64,000 nt of DNA, from the NCBI RefSeq assembly GCF_005887615.1, contig NZ_VANS01000001.1:1532024-1596023 (forward strand), in the 5' to 3' direction. The notes under the pieces are model-generated. The model was not told where the DNA came from and made no database searches. It worked only from the letters and a program-made list of their open reading frames with translations. Shown here piece after piece: positions 26,493 to 35,658 of the stretch. The stretch is from Sulfitobacter sabulilitoris (GTDB taxonomy: Bacteria; Pseudomonadota; Alphaproteobacteria; Rhodobacterales; Rhodobacteraceae). The translations under genes and the position numbers were made by a program. The stretch's first letter is position 1. The number at the start of each line of letters is the position of its first letter.

Positions 26493-26524
26493 CCTCCGGC
26501 GGGAGTATTTCGGACCCAAAGAAG
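26493..26524 (+). repeat. Dispersed palindromic intergenic repeat, copy 3
   Basis: CCTCCGGCGGGAGTATTTCG then GACCCAAAGAAG. It keeps the core but has only a four-base CTCC/GGAG stem. It begins 36 bases past the acyl-CoA dehydrogenase stop. The 316-base gap 26457-26772 holds this copy, a small palindrome, copy 4 and no gene. Confidence 0.75.
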
Positions 26525-26645
26525 ACGGGGCGCTGTCCACCCTGCCATCCGGCACCGCAAGACCGGGCGGGACGGCAGGGCTTCTTCGGGTGCGGCCATC
26601 GGCTCTCCAGCCTGTTCCGCACCCCCGATCAGACACCTTCGAAAT

Positions 26646-26658
26646 TAACAATTTGTTA
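26646..26658. promoter_or_regulatory. A+T-rich palindrome upstream of the GST gene
   Basis: TAACA-ATT-TGTTA is a perfect 5-bp dyad around three bases in a strikingly A+T-rich island of an otherwise G+C-rich gap, 115 bases before the GST start. It could be an operator or part of a promoter; no regulator can be assigned. Confidence 0.35.
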
Positions 26659-26678
26659 CCCAAGGAAGAAATTCACCT

Positions 26679-26730
26679 CTTCTTTGGGTCAGAAACACTC
26701 CACGGGGGCGTGGGGGTGTGAAACCCCCAC
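26679..26730 (-). repeat. Dispersed palindromic intergenic repeat, copy 4
   Basis: CTTCTTTGGGTCAGAAACAC, then TCCACGGGGG and a stem GTGGGGGT, loop GTGAA, ACCCCCAC (8 bp). It is opposite in orientation to copy 3, 150 bases away, so the two cores could pair to form a longer structure. Confidence 0.75.
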
Positions 26731-26772
26731 TCCGACATATGCAAAAGACGCCTTGGGAGGGGCTACCTCGAT

Positions 26773-27411
26773 ATGACGATCAGACTTTACTGTTTTGGGG
26801 AAAGCGGAAACGCCTACAAGGCGGCCCTGGCGTTGGAATTGTCCGGCCTCGACTGGGAACCCGTCAAGGTCGATTTCTTCGGCGGCGAGACACGCAGCCC
26901 CGACTACCGCGCGCGGATCAACCCGATGGGCGAGGCGCCCGTGATGATCGACGGCGACCTGCGGCTCACCCAGTCCGGTGTCATCCAGGACTACGTGTCA
27001 GAGAAATCCGGCAAGTTCGGCGGCCGTGATGCGACCGAGCGCCGTGAGATCTTGCGCTGGGTGCTGTGGGATAACCACAAGCTCTCCAGCATGGCGGGCA
27101 TGACCCGGTTCCTGATGAATTTCCTGCCCGAAGACAAGCGGCCGAAGGAGGTCATCACCTTCAACCAGGGCCGCCTGCAGGCCGCCTATGGCGTTCTGAA
27201 CGACCACCTCGAGGGCCGCGACTGGATCGTCGGGGATGCGATCACCAACGCGGACCTTTCGTGCTGTGGCTACCTTTATTACCCCGAACCCTTCGGTTTC
27301 GACCGCAGCGCGTGGCCCAACATCGACGCGTGGCTCACGCGTCTCAGCGACACACCGGGCTGGAAAGCCCCCTATGACCTCATGCCCGGCAGCCCTGCTG
27401 ACCGCGCCTAA
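26773..27411 (+). CDS. Glutathione S-transferase family protein
   Basis: A 212-residue GST. The thioredoxin-like N-terminal domain reads LYCFGESGNAYKAALALELSG; the Ser in ESGN occupies the catalytic position used by theta/beta-like GSTs. INPMGEAPVMIDGDLRLTQSGVIQDYV is the glutathione gamma-glutamyl binding part (cis-Pro and Gln-Ser). The C-terminal helical domain contains DAITNADLSCCGYLYYPE. The gene is within the acyl-CoA degradation block, with GGGAGGGG upstream of the ATG and a thiolase gene 11 bases downstream. It probably acts in detoxification or glutathione-linked acyl metabolism; the substrate is unknown. Confidence 0.88.
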   Translation: MTIRLYCFGESGNAYKAALALELSGLDWEPVKVDFFGGETRSPDYRARINPMGEAPVMIDGDLRLTQSGVIQDYVSEKSGKFGGRDATERREILRWVLWDNHKLSSMAGMTRFLMNFLPEDKRPKEVITFNQGRLQAAYGVLNDHLEGRDWIVGDAITNADLSCCGYLYYPEPFGFDRSAWPNIDAWLTRLSDTPGWKAPYDLMPGSPADRA

Positions 27412-27422
27412 AGGAGACCACA

Positions 27423-28634
27423 ATGACCGAAGCTTATATCTACGACGCGATCCGCACGCCGCGCGGCAAGGGCCGCACCGACGGTAGCCTGCACGAGGTG
27501 ACATCGCTGCGCCTGAGCGCGCAGACGCTGAACGCCCTGAAAGAGCGCAACAACCTCGAGGGTCATGCCGTCGAGGACGTCATCTGGGGCAACGTCACGC
27601 AGGTGATGGAACAGGGCGGCTGCCTCGCGCGCTCGGCCGTGCTGGCCTCGGACCTTGACGAGCGGATCCCGGGCCTTGCCATCAACCGTTTCTGCGCGTC
27701 GGGCATGGAGGCCGTGAACCTTGCCGCCAACCAGGTGCGCGGCGGGGCCGGCATGGCCTATATCGCGGGCGGGGTCGAAATGATGGGTCGCGTGGCGATG
27801 GGCAGCGATGGCGCGGCAATTGCCGTCGATCCGACCCTGGCGATGGAGAAGTACTTCGTGCCGCAGGGCATTTCCGCCGATATCATCGCCACCGAATACG
27901 GCTTTACCCGTGACGAGGCCGACCAGCTGGCCGTGGAATCGCAGCGCCGCGCCAAGCAGGCCTGGGACGAGAAGCGGTTCGCCAAATCCGTTATCACGAT
28001 CCGCGATCAGAACGGCCTCGAGATCCTGAGCCATGACGAATACATGCGTCCGCAGACCGACATGCAGAGCCTTGGGTCGCTCAACCCCGCGTTTCAGGCG
28101 ATGGGCGAACAGATGCCCGGCTTCGACAAGATCGCGCTGATGAAATATCCGCACCTCGAGCGGATCAACCACATCCACCACGCGGGCAATTCCAGCGGCA
28201 TCGTCGACGGCGCCGCCGCCGTTCTGATCGGCAACAAGGAATTCGGCGAGGCGCATGGCCTCAAGCCGCGCGCGCGCATCCGCGCCACCGCCAAGATCGG
28301 CACCGACCCCACCATCATGCTGACCGGGCCCGTGCCCGTGACCGAAAAGATCCTCAGGGACAACGGCATGGACATCAAGGATATCGACCTGTTCGAGGTG
28401 AACGAGGCCTTCGCCGCCGTGGTCATGCGCTTCATGCAGGCCTTCGACGTCGAGGACAGCCGCGTCAACGTCAACGGCGGTTCCATCGCGATGGGTCACC
28501 CGCTGGGCGCCACCGGGGCCATGATCATCGGCACGCTGCTGGACGAGCTTGAGCGCGCGGACAAGGAAGTCGGTCTTGCCACGCTTTGCATCGCATCCGG
28601 AATGGGTGCGGCCACCATCATCGAACGCGTGTAA
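27423..28634 (+). CDS. Acetyl-CoA C-acyltransferase (thiolase, FadA type)
   Basis: A 403-residue thiolase. The acyl-accepting Cys91 is in [13 protein letters not shown], His359 in the [15 protein letters not shown] motif and the second catalytic Cys389 in [10 protein letters not shown]; the usual GGG of that last motif is ASG here, seen in fatty-acid oxidation thiolases. It cleaves 3-oxoacyl-CoA with free CoA to give acetyl-CoA and a shortened acyl-CoA. AAAGGAG precedes the ATG and the FadB/FadJ-type gene follows after 23 bases, the normal pairing of the two subunits of a beta-oxidation complex. Confidence 0.92.
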   Translation: MTEAYIYDAIRTPRGKGRTDGSLHEVTSLRLSAQTLNALKERNNLEGHAVEDVIWGNVTQVMEQGGCLARSAVLASDLDERIPGLAINRFCASGMEAVNLAANQVRGGAGMAYIAGGVEMMGRVAMGSDGAAIAVDPTLAMEKYFVPQGISADIIATEYGFTRDEADQLAVESQRRAKQAWDEKRFAKSVITIRDQNGLEILSHDEYMRPQTDMQSLGSLNPAFQAMGEQMPGFDKIALMKYPHLERINHIHHAGNSSGIVDGAAAVLIGNKEFGEAHGLKPRARIRATAKIGTDPTIMLTGPVPVTEKILRDNGMDIKDIDLFEVNEAFAAVVMRFMQAFDVEDSRVNVNGGSIAMGHPLGATGAMIIGTLLDELERADKEVGLATLCIASGMGAATIIERV

Positions 28635-28657
28635 GCACCCGGTCAGGAGACAGAGAC

Positions 28658-30865
28658 ATGACAGATTTCACACTGAAAACAGACGCCGACGGCGTCGCCA
28701 TCATCACCTGGGACGTGCCGGGAAAATCCATGAACGTGATGTCCTTCGAGGGTTTGCAGACGCTGGGCGACCTGGTCGATCAGGCGCTGGCGGATGACGC
28801 GGTCAAGGGCGTTGTCATCACCTCCGGCAAGGACGGATCCTTTGCCGGCGGCATGGACCTGAACCTGCTGGCCAAGATGAAGGAAGACGCGGGCGACGAC
28901 CCGGCCAAGGGCCTGTTCGAGGGCACGATGAAGATGCACGCCCTGCTGCGCCGCATCGAACGTGCCGGCATGGACCCCAAGACCCTGAAGGGCGGCAAGC
29001 CCATCGCATCGGCCCTGCCCGGCACCGCCGCGGGGATCGGGCTTGAACTGCCGCTGGCCACGCATCGCATCTTCGTGGCCGACAACCCCAAGGCACGCAT
29101 CGGCCTGCCGGAGATCCAGGTCGGTATCTTCCCCGGCGCGGGCGGCACCACCCGGCTTGCCCGCAAACTGGGCGCGATGGCGGCCTCGCCCTTCCTGCTG
29201 GAAGGCAAGATGGTGGCCCCCGCAGCCGCAAAATCCGCCGGCCTGATCGACGAGGTCGTGGCCGACCCGGTCGCCGCCGCCAAGGAGTGGGTGCTGAACG
29301 CCAAGGACGCCGATCTGGTCAAGCCGTGGGATGCAAAGGGCTACAAGATGCCCGGCGGCGCGCCCTATCACCCGGCGGGTTTCATGACCTTCGTGGGCGC
29401 CAACGCGATGGTCAACGGCAAGACGCAAGGCGTCTATCCGGCGGCCAAGGCCCTGCTGAGCGCGGTCTACGAAGGCGCACTCGTGCCCTTCGACACCGCG
29501 CTGAAGATCGAGGCACGCTGGTTCACGTCCGTGTTGCTGAACCCGTCGTCGGGCGCGATGATCCGGTCGCTGTTCCTGAACAAGGAAGCGCTGGAGAAGG
29601 GCGCCGTGCGCCCCGAAGGCATCCCCGATCAGCGGGTGAAAAAGCTGGGCGTGCTGGGCGCCGGCCTGATGGGCGCGGGCATCGCACTGGTGTCGGCGCA
29701 GGCGGGGATCGAGGTCGTTCTGATCGACCGCGACCAGGCCGCCGCCGACAGGGGCAAGGCCTATACAGCCAACTTCATGGACAAGGGCATCGCCCGCAAG
29801 AAGGCGACACCGGAAAAGAAAGAGGCGCTTTTGAATCTCATCACCGCGACGCCGGATCTGGACGCGCTGCAAGGCTGCGACCTGATCATCGAGGCGGTGT
29901 TCGAGGATCCCAAGGTCAAGGCCGAGATCACGGCCAGGGTCGAGGCGGTGATCCCCGAGGATTGCATCTTTGCCTCCAACACCTCGACCCTGCCGATCAG
30001 CGACCTGGCCAAGGCCAGCAAGAACCAGGAGCAGTTCATCGGCATCCACTTCTTTTCACCCGTCGAAAAGATGCTGCTGGTCGAGATCATCAAGGGCCGC
30101 GAAACCGGCGGCCGGGCCGTGGCCAAGGCGCTGGATTACGTGCGCCAGATCCGCAAGACGCCGATCGTGGTCAACGACGCGCGGTTCTTCTACGCCAACC
30201 GCTGCATCATTCCCTACATCAACGAAGGCACGCGCATGGTGACCGAAGGGGTTGAACCCGCGCTCATCGAAAACGCGGCCAAGCTGGTGGGGATGCCGCT
30301 GGGCCCGCTGCAACTGACCGACGAGACGGCGATCGACCTTGGCGCCAAGATCGCGCGCGCGACCAAGGCTGCCATGGGCGATGCCTATCCCGACAGCCCC
30401 TCGGACGACCTGATCTTCTGGCTGGAGGCGGAGGGCCGTCTGGGCCGCAAGGCCAATGCGGGCTTCTACAGCTACGATGAAAAGGGCAAGCGTCAGGGCC
30501 TTTGGGAGGGTCTGAAGCAGAAGTATCAGACGGCGGACGAACAACCGGACGTGACCGAAGTCCAGCACCGCCTGCTGTTCGCCCAAGTGCTCGAAGCTGT
30601 GCGCGCGCTGGAGGAAGGCGTGCTGGAGGATATCCGCGAAGGCGACGTCGGCGCGATCCTCGGTTGGGGCTTTGCGCCCTGGTCCGGTGGACCTTTCAGC
30701 TGGCTCGACATCATCGGCGCGCCCTACGCCGCCGAGCGCTGCGACCAGCTTGAGGCGAAGTTCGGCGAGCGGTTCAAATGCCCTGCCCTGCTGCGCGAGA
30801 TGGCCGACAAGAACCAGACGTTCTATGGCCGGTTCGGCCCCAAGGACACTGCCGCGGCCGCTTGA
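28658..30865 (+). CDS. Bifunctional enoyl-CoA hydratase / 3-hydroxyacyl-CoA dehydrogenase (FadB/FadJ type)
   Basis: A 735-residue fusion enzyme catalysing hydration of trans-2-enoyl-CoA and NAD-dependent oxidation of the resulting L-3-hydroxyacyl-CoA. The N-terminal crotonase domain (residues 1-190) has SGKDGSFAGGMDLNLL as oxyanion hole segment and GLPEIQVGIFPGAGGTTRL. The NAD-binding domain starts near residue 328 with KLGVLGAGLMGAG; FIGIHFFSPVEKMLLVEII and VVNDARFFYANRC follow, then the C-terminal dimerisation domain with GWGFAPWSGGPFSWLD. AGGAGA sits eight bases before the ATG at 28658. It is the last gene of the block and ends in a strong terminator. Electron flow from the acyl-CoA dehydrogenases upstream passes to this enzyme and the thiolase. 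Confidence 0.94.
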   Translation: MTDFTLKTDADGVAIITWDVPGKSMNVMSFEGLQTLGDLVDQALADDAVKGVVITSGKDGSFAGGMDLNLLAKMKEDAGDDPAKGLFEGTMKMHALLRRIERAGMDPKTLKGGKPIASALPGTAAGIGLELPLATHRIFVADNPKARIGLPEIQVGIFPGAGGTTRLARKLGAMAASPFLLEGKMVAPAAAKSAGLIDEVVADPVAAAKEWVLNAKDADLVKPWDAKGYKMPGGAPYHPAGFMTFVGANAMVNGKTQGVYPAAKALLSAVYEGALVPFDTALKIEARWFTSVLLNPSSGAMIRSLFLNKEALEKGAVRPEGIPDQRVKKLGVLGAGLMGAGIALVSAQAGIEVVLIDRDQAAADRGKAYTANFMDKGIARKKATPEKKEALLNLITATPDLDALQGCDLIIEAVFEDPKVKAEITARVEAVIPEDCIFASNTSTLPISDLAKASKNQEQFIGIHFFSPVEKMLLVEIIKGRETGGRAVAKALDYVRQIRKTPIVVNDARFFYANRCIIPYINEGTRMVTEGVEPALIENAAKLVGMPLGPLQLTDETAIDLGAKIARATKAAMGDAYPDSPSDDLIFWLEAEGRLGRKANAGFYSYDEKGKRQGLWEGLKQKYQTADEQPDVTEVQHRLLFAQVLEAVRALEEGVLEDIREGDVGAILGWGFAPWSGGPFSWLDIIGAPYAAERCDQLEAKFGERFKCPALLREMADKNQTFYGRFGPKDTAAAA

Positions 30866-30886
30866 ACCAAGTCGCTGAAAAACCCC

Positions 30887-30921
30887 GAAACAGCCGCCGA
30901 ACCGTCGGCGGCTGTTTCATT
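30887..30921 (+). terminator. Strong intrinsic terminator closing the acyl-CoA degradation block
   Basis: GAAACAGCCGCCGA and TCGGCGGCTGTTTC form a perfect 14-bp stem with an ACCG loop, 21 bases past the stop codon. The T residues are part of the right arm rather than a separate tract. It is flanked by AAAAA on the left, so it could also work on the minus strand. Confidence 0.85.
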
Positions 30922-31031
30922 CGTACCAGCGGTCAAGGCACCCGGAGAACAGCCCCGCCAAGGTCCGGGCTCTGGCACAAGACGGTGGCGCCGCCCCCCA
31001 GCGGATGACCGCCCCCACCTGCAACGATCGC

Positions 31032-32102
31032 TCAGATCAGCATTTCGGCCAACGCGATAAAAAGCGGTATGCTCAGTATCGCGACCGGAGTGCCCAAGCC
31101 GGTTGACGTCCCCACATAAGCCGACGAATTCGCCTCGGGCAACGCGCCGCGCAGCGTGGGAGGACCCGAGATGTCCGAGCTTGATGCGGCCATCACCGCC
31201 AGCAGAATGACACCCCCTGCGGAAAAGCCGGTCAGTTCATGTGCGACAAGTCCGACGGCAAACCCGATGAGGCCGTGAATGATCGGCGCCGTGATCCCGT
31301 AGAGAATGTAGGCATGCGCCACCTTGCGAAGCTCCGAAAGCCGCGTCCACGCCTCCATGCCCATGATCAGCATCAGGATCGACAGCAGCCCCCGGAACAG
31401 CGGCTCGTAAAAGCTTTTGTAGACCGTGTCGGGTTGCGTGAACATCCCCAGGGCAAGACCGGCCAGCAAGGCGGAAATGGCCGGGCTGCGGAAGGTATCG
31501 ACGAGAATTCCCCGCACCAGCATCGGGTCGCCCTCGGTGGATGGCAGGGTGGCCGCCCTCGTCTGTCCGGGGGCCGCCAAAGTCCCGTCGCCGGAGGCAT
31601 AGGCCGACCGCGCCGTGCGCCGTGCTTGACCGGCCTTGGCCATCACGATGGCCGTCACCAGGGCCGCAATGTCCATGAAGGGGTACAACGCACCGATAAA
31701 GCCTTCGTAGGCGATTGCGCTGTCGTCGAGTATCGCCATGCCCGCGGCCAGTGTCGACGCAGAGACCGCCCCGAACAGACCTGCGGTGGCCAGACCGTCC
31801 ACCGGCGATACGCCCCGCCAGCGGGCAAGTGTCCGACTGCCCAGCAAAACGATTGCGATGCCGACAATCGCGGCACCGAGCGCTGGCACCATGAGCGACG
31901 CGAGATCCGCTTCACGGATCGAAAGGCCGGCCCCGATCCCGACTTTCAGCAGCAGCAAGATGACGATGAACTTGTAGACCGGATCGGGAACCTCGAACTT
32001 GCTGCCAAGCGCCGCAAGCATCAATCCGGCGATCAGAAAGGCGAGAGTTGGTTTTTGCAACTGTTCGATCACAGTGCCGAAAATCGTCACGACAAGATCC
32101 AT
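31032..32102 (-). CDS. Sodium-dependent bicarbonate transporter, SbtA family
   Basis: A 356-residue integral membrane protein with about ten hydrophobic segments in two inverted halves. LQKPTLAFLIAGLMLAALGSKFEVPD at the start and VILLAVMAASSSDISGPPTLRGALPEANSSAYVG near the end are conserved in SbtA permeases, where the latter Ser-rich segment lines the ion-binding site. SbtA takes up bicarbonate with sodium; in non-photosynthetic bacteria it supplies inorganic carbon for carboxylases. A polar cytoplasmic loop lies around residues 155-195. AAAGGAG precedes the ATG at 32102. A divergent LysR gene starts 93 bases away and probably regulates it. The PII-like SbtB partner is not adjacent. Confidence 0.85.
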   Translation of the reverse strand: MDLVVTIFGTVIEQLQKPTLAFLIAGLMLAALGSKFEVPDPVYKFIVILLLLKVGIGAGLSIREADLASLMVPALGAAIVGIAIVLLGSRTLARWRGVSPVDGLATAGLFGAVSASTLAAGMAILDDSAIAYEGFIGALYPFMDIAALVTAIVMAKAGQARRTARSAYASGDGTLAAPGQTRAATLPSTEGDPMLVRGILVDTFRSPAISALLAGLALGMFTQPDTVYKSFYEPLFRGLLSILMLIMGMEAWTRLSELRKVAHAYILYGITAPIIHGLIGFAVGLVAHELTGFSAGGVILLAVMAASSSDISGPPTLRGALPEANSSAYVGTSTGLGTPVAILSIPLFIALAEMLI

Positions 32103-32177
32103 GGCGGGCTCCTTTTGGATATGTCCCGAACAGCTACGCCGCCACATCAGAGAATAAAAATATATCTTTCATGCCTT

Positions 32178-32200
32178 TTCGTTCTATAAAACAGAATGAA
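32178..32200. promoter_or_regulatory. LysR-type T-N11-A dyad overlapping the LysR start codon
   Basis: TTCGTTCT and AGAATGAA are inverted repeats (7 of 8 paired) around seven A+T-rich bases; within them TCT-N7-AGA gives the classical T-N11-A pattern. The right arm contains the ATG of the LysR gene at 32196, so binding should repress its own translation or transcription. Confidence 0.55.
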
Positions 32201-33071
32201 CTCCCGTCTCAATTACCATCACCTGCGCTACTTTCGCGAAGTTGCCATCGAAGGGCATCTGGGGCGCGCCGCCGACCGCCTGAATGTCTCGCAATCCGCC
32301 TTGTCCGTTCAGATCCGCCACCTCGAAGACCGCCTTGGCTTCGATCTGTTCGAACGTGTCGGGCGCACGCTGGTCCTGACCGAAGCGGGGCGCATCGCGC
32401 TCGATCATGCGGATCGGATATTCGGTGCGGGCGATGAATTGCTGGCAACCTTGCAACACAGCGGCACCCTTCGCTCGCCCCTGCGCATCGGCGCGCTGTC
32501 CACGCTGTCACGCAACTTCCAATTGCAGTTCCTGCGCCCGCTTCTGACGGACGGCGCCAGCACCATCACCCTGAGATCCGGCAACACCAAGACGCTGTTG
32601 GAAGACCTCGAAGCGCTTGCGCTCGATGTCGTTCTGACCACCGAAGTCCCACATGGCGGATTGACCGCCCGTTTCGCCGCGCAGCGGATCGCCGAACAAC
32701 CCGTCCTTGTTCACGGCAAACCGCAATACCTGCGCCATGACACCCTTGCCGGGCTTCTCGAACATGAGCCTTTGATCCTGCCGACCGAAAGCGTGATCCG
32801 CGCAGGGTTCGAAAATCTGATCGCCGCCATGGGGATCGAACCGCGCATCGTGGCGAATGTCGACGATATGGCGATGGTCCGGCTGCTGGCCAGAGAAGGC
32901 GCTGGCCTTGCGATCGCGCCGACGGTGGTGGTTGCCGACGAAATCGCCAGCGGCAGCCTGGCAACCGCGCCGTTCGATCTGGGTCTGACCGAACCGTTCT
33001 TCGCGGTCACCCTGCCGCGAAAATTCCCGCATCCTGCCCTTGCGGACCTGCTGCAACGGCAGGCGGCCTGA
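32196..33071 (+). CDS. LysR-family transcriptional regulator, divergent to sbtA-like gene
   Basis: A 291-residue LysR protein. The helix-turn-helix domain (NYHHLRYFREVAIEGHLGRAA, then VSQSALSVQIRHLEDRLGFDLFERVGR) is followed by a ligand-binding domain starting LRIGALSTLSRNFQLQFLRPLL. YHHLRYF and the short wing resemble the NhaR/ bicarbonate-linked branch. It is divergent from the SbtA-type gene, so it likely controls inorganic carbon uptake. There is no recognisable ribosome binding site before the ATG; instead an A+T-rich dyad covers the start, which suggests tight autoregulation or a short leader. The effector is unknown. Confidence 0.85.
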   Translation: MNSRLNYHHLRYFREVAIEGHLGRAADRLNVSQSALSVQIRHLEDRLGFDLFERVGRTLVLTEAGRIALDHADRIFGAGDELLATLQHSGTLRSPLRIGALSTLSRNFQLQFLRPLLTDGASTITLRSGNTKTLLEDLEALALDVVLTTEVPHGGLTARFAAQRIAEQPVLVHGKPQYLRHDTLAGLLEHEPLILPTESVIRAGFENLIAAMGIEPRIVANVDDMAMVRLLAREGAGLAIAPTVVVADEIASGSLATAPFDLGLTEPFFAVTLPRKFPHPALADLLQRQAA

Positions 33072-33121
33072 GCACCGGTCGGACACGCAGTCGGGTCATG
33101 GCCCGCGCGACCGGTCCGCCG

Positions 33122-35383
33122 TCAGTCCGCGTGCGTCACAAGCTTCGCCACGTCGACCAGGGCCGTATGCGCGCTGCACCCCTGCCCAAGCCGCGACGTA
33201 CCGACATCGAGGGTCAGCACATTGGGATTGCCATGCGGGTCGATGTTGCTTCCCGGGTCGCCGAACCAGGCGCCGGTCGGCAGGGCCACGACGCCGGGGG
33301 TTATGTCATCCGACACCAGGGCACGCGCCCGACAGGCGCCACGGCTGTTGAAGACCCGAAGCAGATCGCCGGTGCCGATGCCGCGCGCCGCCGCATCCAC
33401 GGGATGAAGGACCAGGGTCTCGGGGCGCGCGCCCTCAACATCGGCAAGGGCGCTTTCCAGCTGACTGTGAAGCTTGTCGCCGGGTTGCGGCGACACAAGG
33501 TGCAGCGGCGCGGCCCCTGTCGCTGTCCCAAGCCACTCCGAAGGCGGCAGCCAGACCGGATGACCGGGGCAATCGTCATAGCCAAAGCCATCCACCGTTT
33601 CCGAGAAAATCTCGATCCGGCCCGACGGTGTCCCCAGTGGAAAGGCCTCCGGATCCTCGCGGAAGGGGGCAAAGAACGTGCGGTTCGGACCCTTTGCCTG
33701 GATCGGCAGGCGCATCCAGTTGCGGTCTTTCAGCGTGTCGAGATCGGGCACCTCGACCCCGGCGTCCGCGGCCAGGTCGCGGTATTCGCCGTAAAGCTGC
33801 GCAATCCACGCCTCGGCGCTTTTGCCTTCGGTAAATTGCTCGCCAGCGCCAAGCCGCTCTGCAAGGTCGGCAAAGATCGCGTAGTCGTCGCGCGCCTCGC
33901 CCTGCGGCGGGATCAGCCGCGGCATGTGGAACAGATAATCGTCAAGGTTGGTCCGGCCGATGTCCTCGCGCTCGAAGGGGGTCGTCGCCGGGAACACGAT
34001 ATCGGCGCGCTTGGCCGTGGCTGTCCACCACGGTTCGTTCACGATGATGGTCTCGGGCTTTTGCCAGGCCTCGTGCAGGGCATTCAGATCCTGATGGTGG
34101 TGAAACGGGTTGCCCCCCGCCCAGTAAATCAGCCGGATATCGGGATAGGGCGTGCGCCGCCCGTTGAAATCATACGCTTCGCCCGGCTTGCGCAGCATGT
34201 CGGCAATCCGCGCCACCGGAATGGTCGCCTCGACCGGGTTCGTCAGCTGGGGAAACGTCATGCCGCGCAGGCCGATCAGCGACTTGCCGACACCGCCGAT
34301 CGCGCCGTAGCCATAGCCGACACCGCCGCCGGGGCAGCCGATCTGACCAAGCATCGCGGCAAGCACGGCCGACATCCAGTAGGGCTGCTCGCCATGTTCG
34401 GCGCGTTGCAGGGACCACGCGACGGTGATCAGCGTGCGGGTCGAGGCCATTCGCCGCGCCAGATCGCGGATCGCACCGGCCTCGACGCCACAAAGCGGCG
34501 CCGCCCACTCCGGGCTTTTCGCAATGCCATCCGTCTCGCCCATGAGGTAGGGCCGAAAGCGCGCGAAGCCCGTGGTGTGGCGGGCAAGAAAGGTGCGATC
34601 CGTCAGGTCCTCGTGTTCCAGCACATGCGCCAGCGCCAGCATCAGGGCGGTATCGGACCCGGGCCGCACCGGCAGCCATTCGCATCCCCCGGGGGCATCC
34701 GTGCGCTGCGGGCCGATATTGATGCAGCGCATGTTCTTGGCGGCGAAGCGATCGAACCAGTTGGCCGTCTCGTGCTCGGTGATCCCGCCCATGCTGACCT
34801 GAGAGTTCTTGGGGTTTATCCCCCCGAACATCACCAGGGTTTTGGTGTGGTCATGAATCGTCTGCCATCCGTCCTGATGCTCGTAGAGCAGCGACAGGAA
34901 ATTCACGCCAAAGACATGCGGCATGATCGACTGCGCGCAGCCGGTCGAATAGCTGCCGAATGACGCGACATAGCCGCCGATACTGTTGAGGAACCTGTGC
35001 ACCTGGCTTTGGGCATGGTGGAACCGCCCTGCTGACCCCCAGCCGTAGGAGCCGCCGAAAATCGCGCCGTTGCCGTGATCACGGCGCACGCGGTCGATCT
35101 CCTGGGCCGCGATATCAAGCGCTTCATCCCAGCCAAGTTCAACGAATGTGTCGCTGCCCCGCCCCTCGCGGTGGCGTCCATGCAGCCAGCCGCGCCGGAT
35201 GGCGGGTCGGGTCACGCGGGTATGGTGGTGCACCGCCGCGGGCAGAATGGCGGAAATGCGCGGCGGGTTGGGATCTTGGGAAAAGGGACGGGTTGCGACA
35301 ATCCGGTCGTTTTCGACATCGACCTCGAAAGCGCCCCAATGGCTCGAGGTGACCTTGGTCGACTTCGAAGACACATCGGCCAT
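33122..35383 (-). CDS. Molybdopterin-dependent oxidoreductase, biotin sulfoxide/DMSO/TMAO reductase type
   Basis: A 753-residue molybdoenzyme of the DMSO reductase family without the N-terminal iron-sulfur cysteines. Domains run from ENDRIVATRPFSQDPNP through GGSYGWGSAGRFHHAQSQ, where the Ser after GWG should ligate molybdenum, to the C-terminal pterin-binding part with GTPSGRIEIFSE and GNPNVLTLDVGTSRLGQG. Periplasmic DorA and TorA have a Tat signal; none is seen here, so a cytoplasmic enzyme like BisC is more likely, reducing biotin or methionine sulfoxide. GGAGGAAG precedes the ATG at 35383; an alternative GTG start at 35449 would add 22 residues but has no such site. It converges with the LysR gene and has no adjacent electron-transfer partner. 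Confidence 0.88.
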   Translation of the reverse strand: MADVSSKSTKVTSSHWGAFEVDVENDRIVATRPFSQDPNPPRISAILPAAVHHHTRVTRPAIRRGWLHGRHREGRGSDTFVELGWDEALDIAAQEIDRVRRDHGNGAIFGGSYGWGSAGRFHHAQSQVHRFLNSIGGYVASFGSYSTGCAQSIMPHVFGVNFLSLLYEHQDGWQTIHDHTKTLVMFGGINPKNSQVSMGGITEHETANWFDRFAAKNMRCINIGPQRTDAPGGCEWLPVRPGSDTALMLALAHVLEHEDLTDRTFLARHTTGFARFRPYLMGETDGIAKSPEWAAPLCGVEAGAIRDLARRMASTRTLITVAWSLQRAEHGEQPYWMSAVLAAMLGQIGCPGGGVGYGYGAIGGVGKSLIGLRGMTFPQLTNPVEATIPVARIADMLRKPGEAYDFNGRRTPYPDIRLIYWAGGNPFHHHQDLNALHEAWQKPETIIVNEPWWTATAKRADIVFPATTPFEREDIGRTNLDDYLFHMPRLIPPQGEARDDYAIFADLAERLGAGEQFTEGKSAEAWIAQLYGEYRDLAADAGVEVPDLDTLKDRNWMRLPIQAKGPNRTFFAPFREDPEAFPLGTPSGRIEIFSETVDGFGYDDCPGHPVWLPPSEWLGTATGAAPLHLVSPQPGDKLHSQLESALADVEGARPETLVLHPVDAAARGIGTGDLLRVFNSRGACRARALVSDDITPGVVALPTGAWFGDPGSNIDPHGNPNVLTLDVGTSRLGQGCSAHTALVDVAKLVTHAD

Positions 35384-35658
35384 TTGCCCTTCCTCCCTGT
35401 CCGGCGCGGCGGCACCCTGCGGTGCCTGTGTCGCTACCACGGCCTGCACACAAAGTCACGCAATCGGGCGACGCGTCAAGCCGTGCCGAAGGCGCATTGC
35501 GTACATGGCCAAGCCGATCGCGGGCCAACCGCCGGTGCGGCCCATCTCGGCCGGCGTGGGGGCCGGATGACCTTTCGGGGCACCGCGTCGGTCGCCGGAC
35601 CCGGCAATCATGCCTCGCAGGCGTGGCACTCCTGGGTCCCGCGCGCGCCCTCCTGCGC

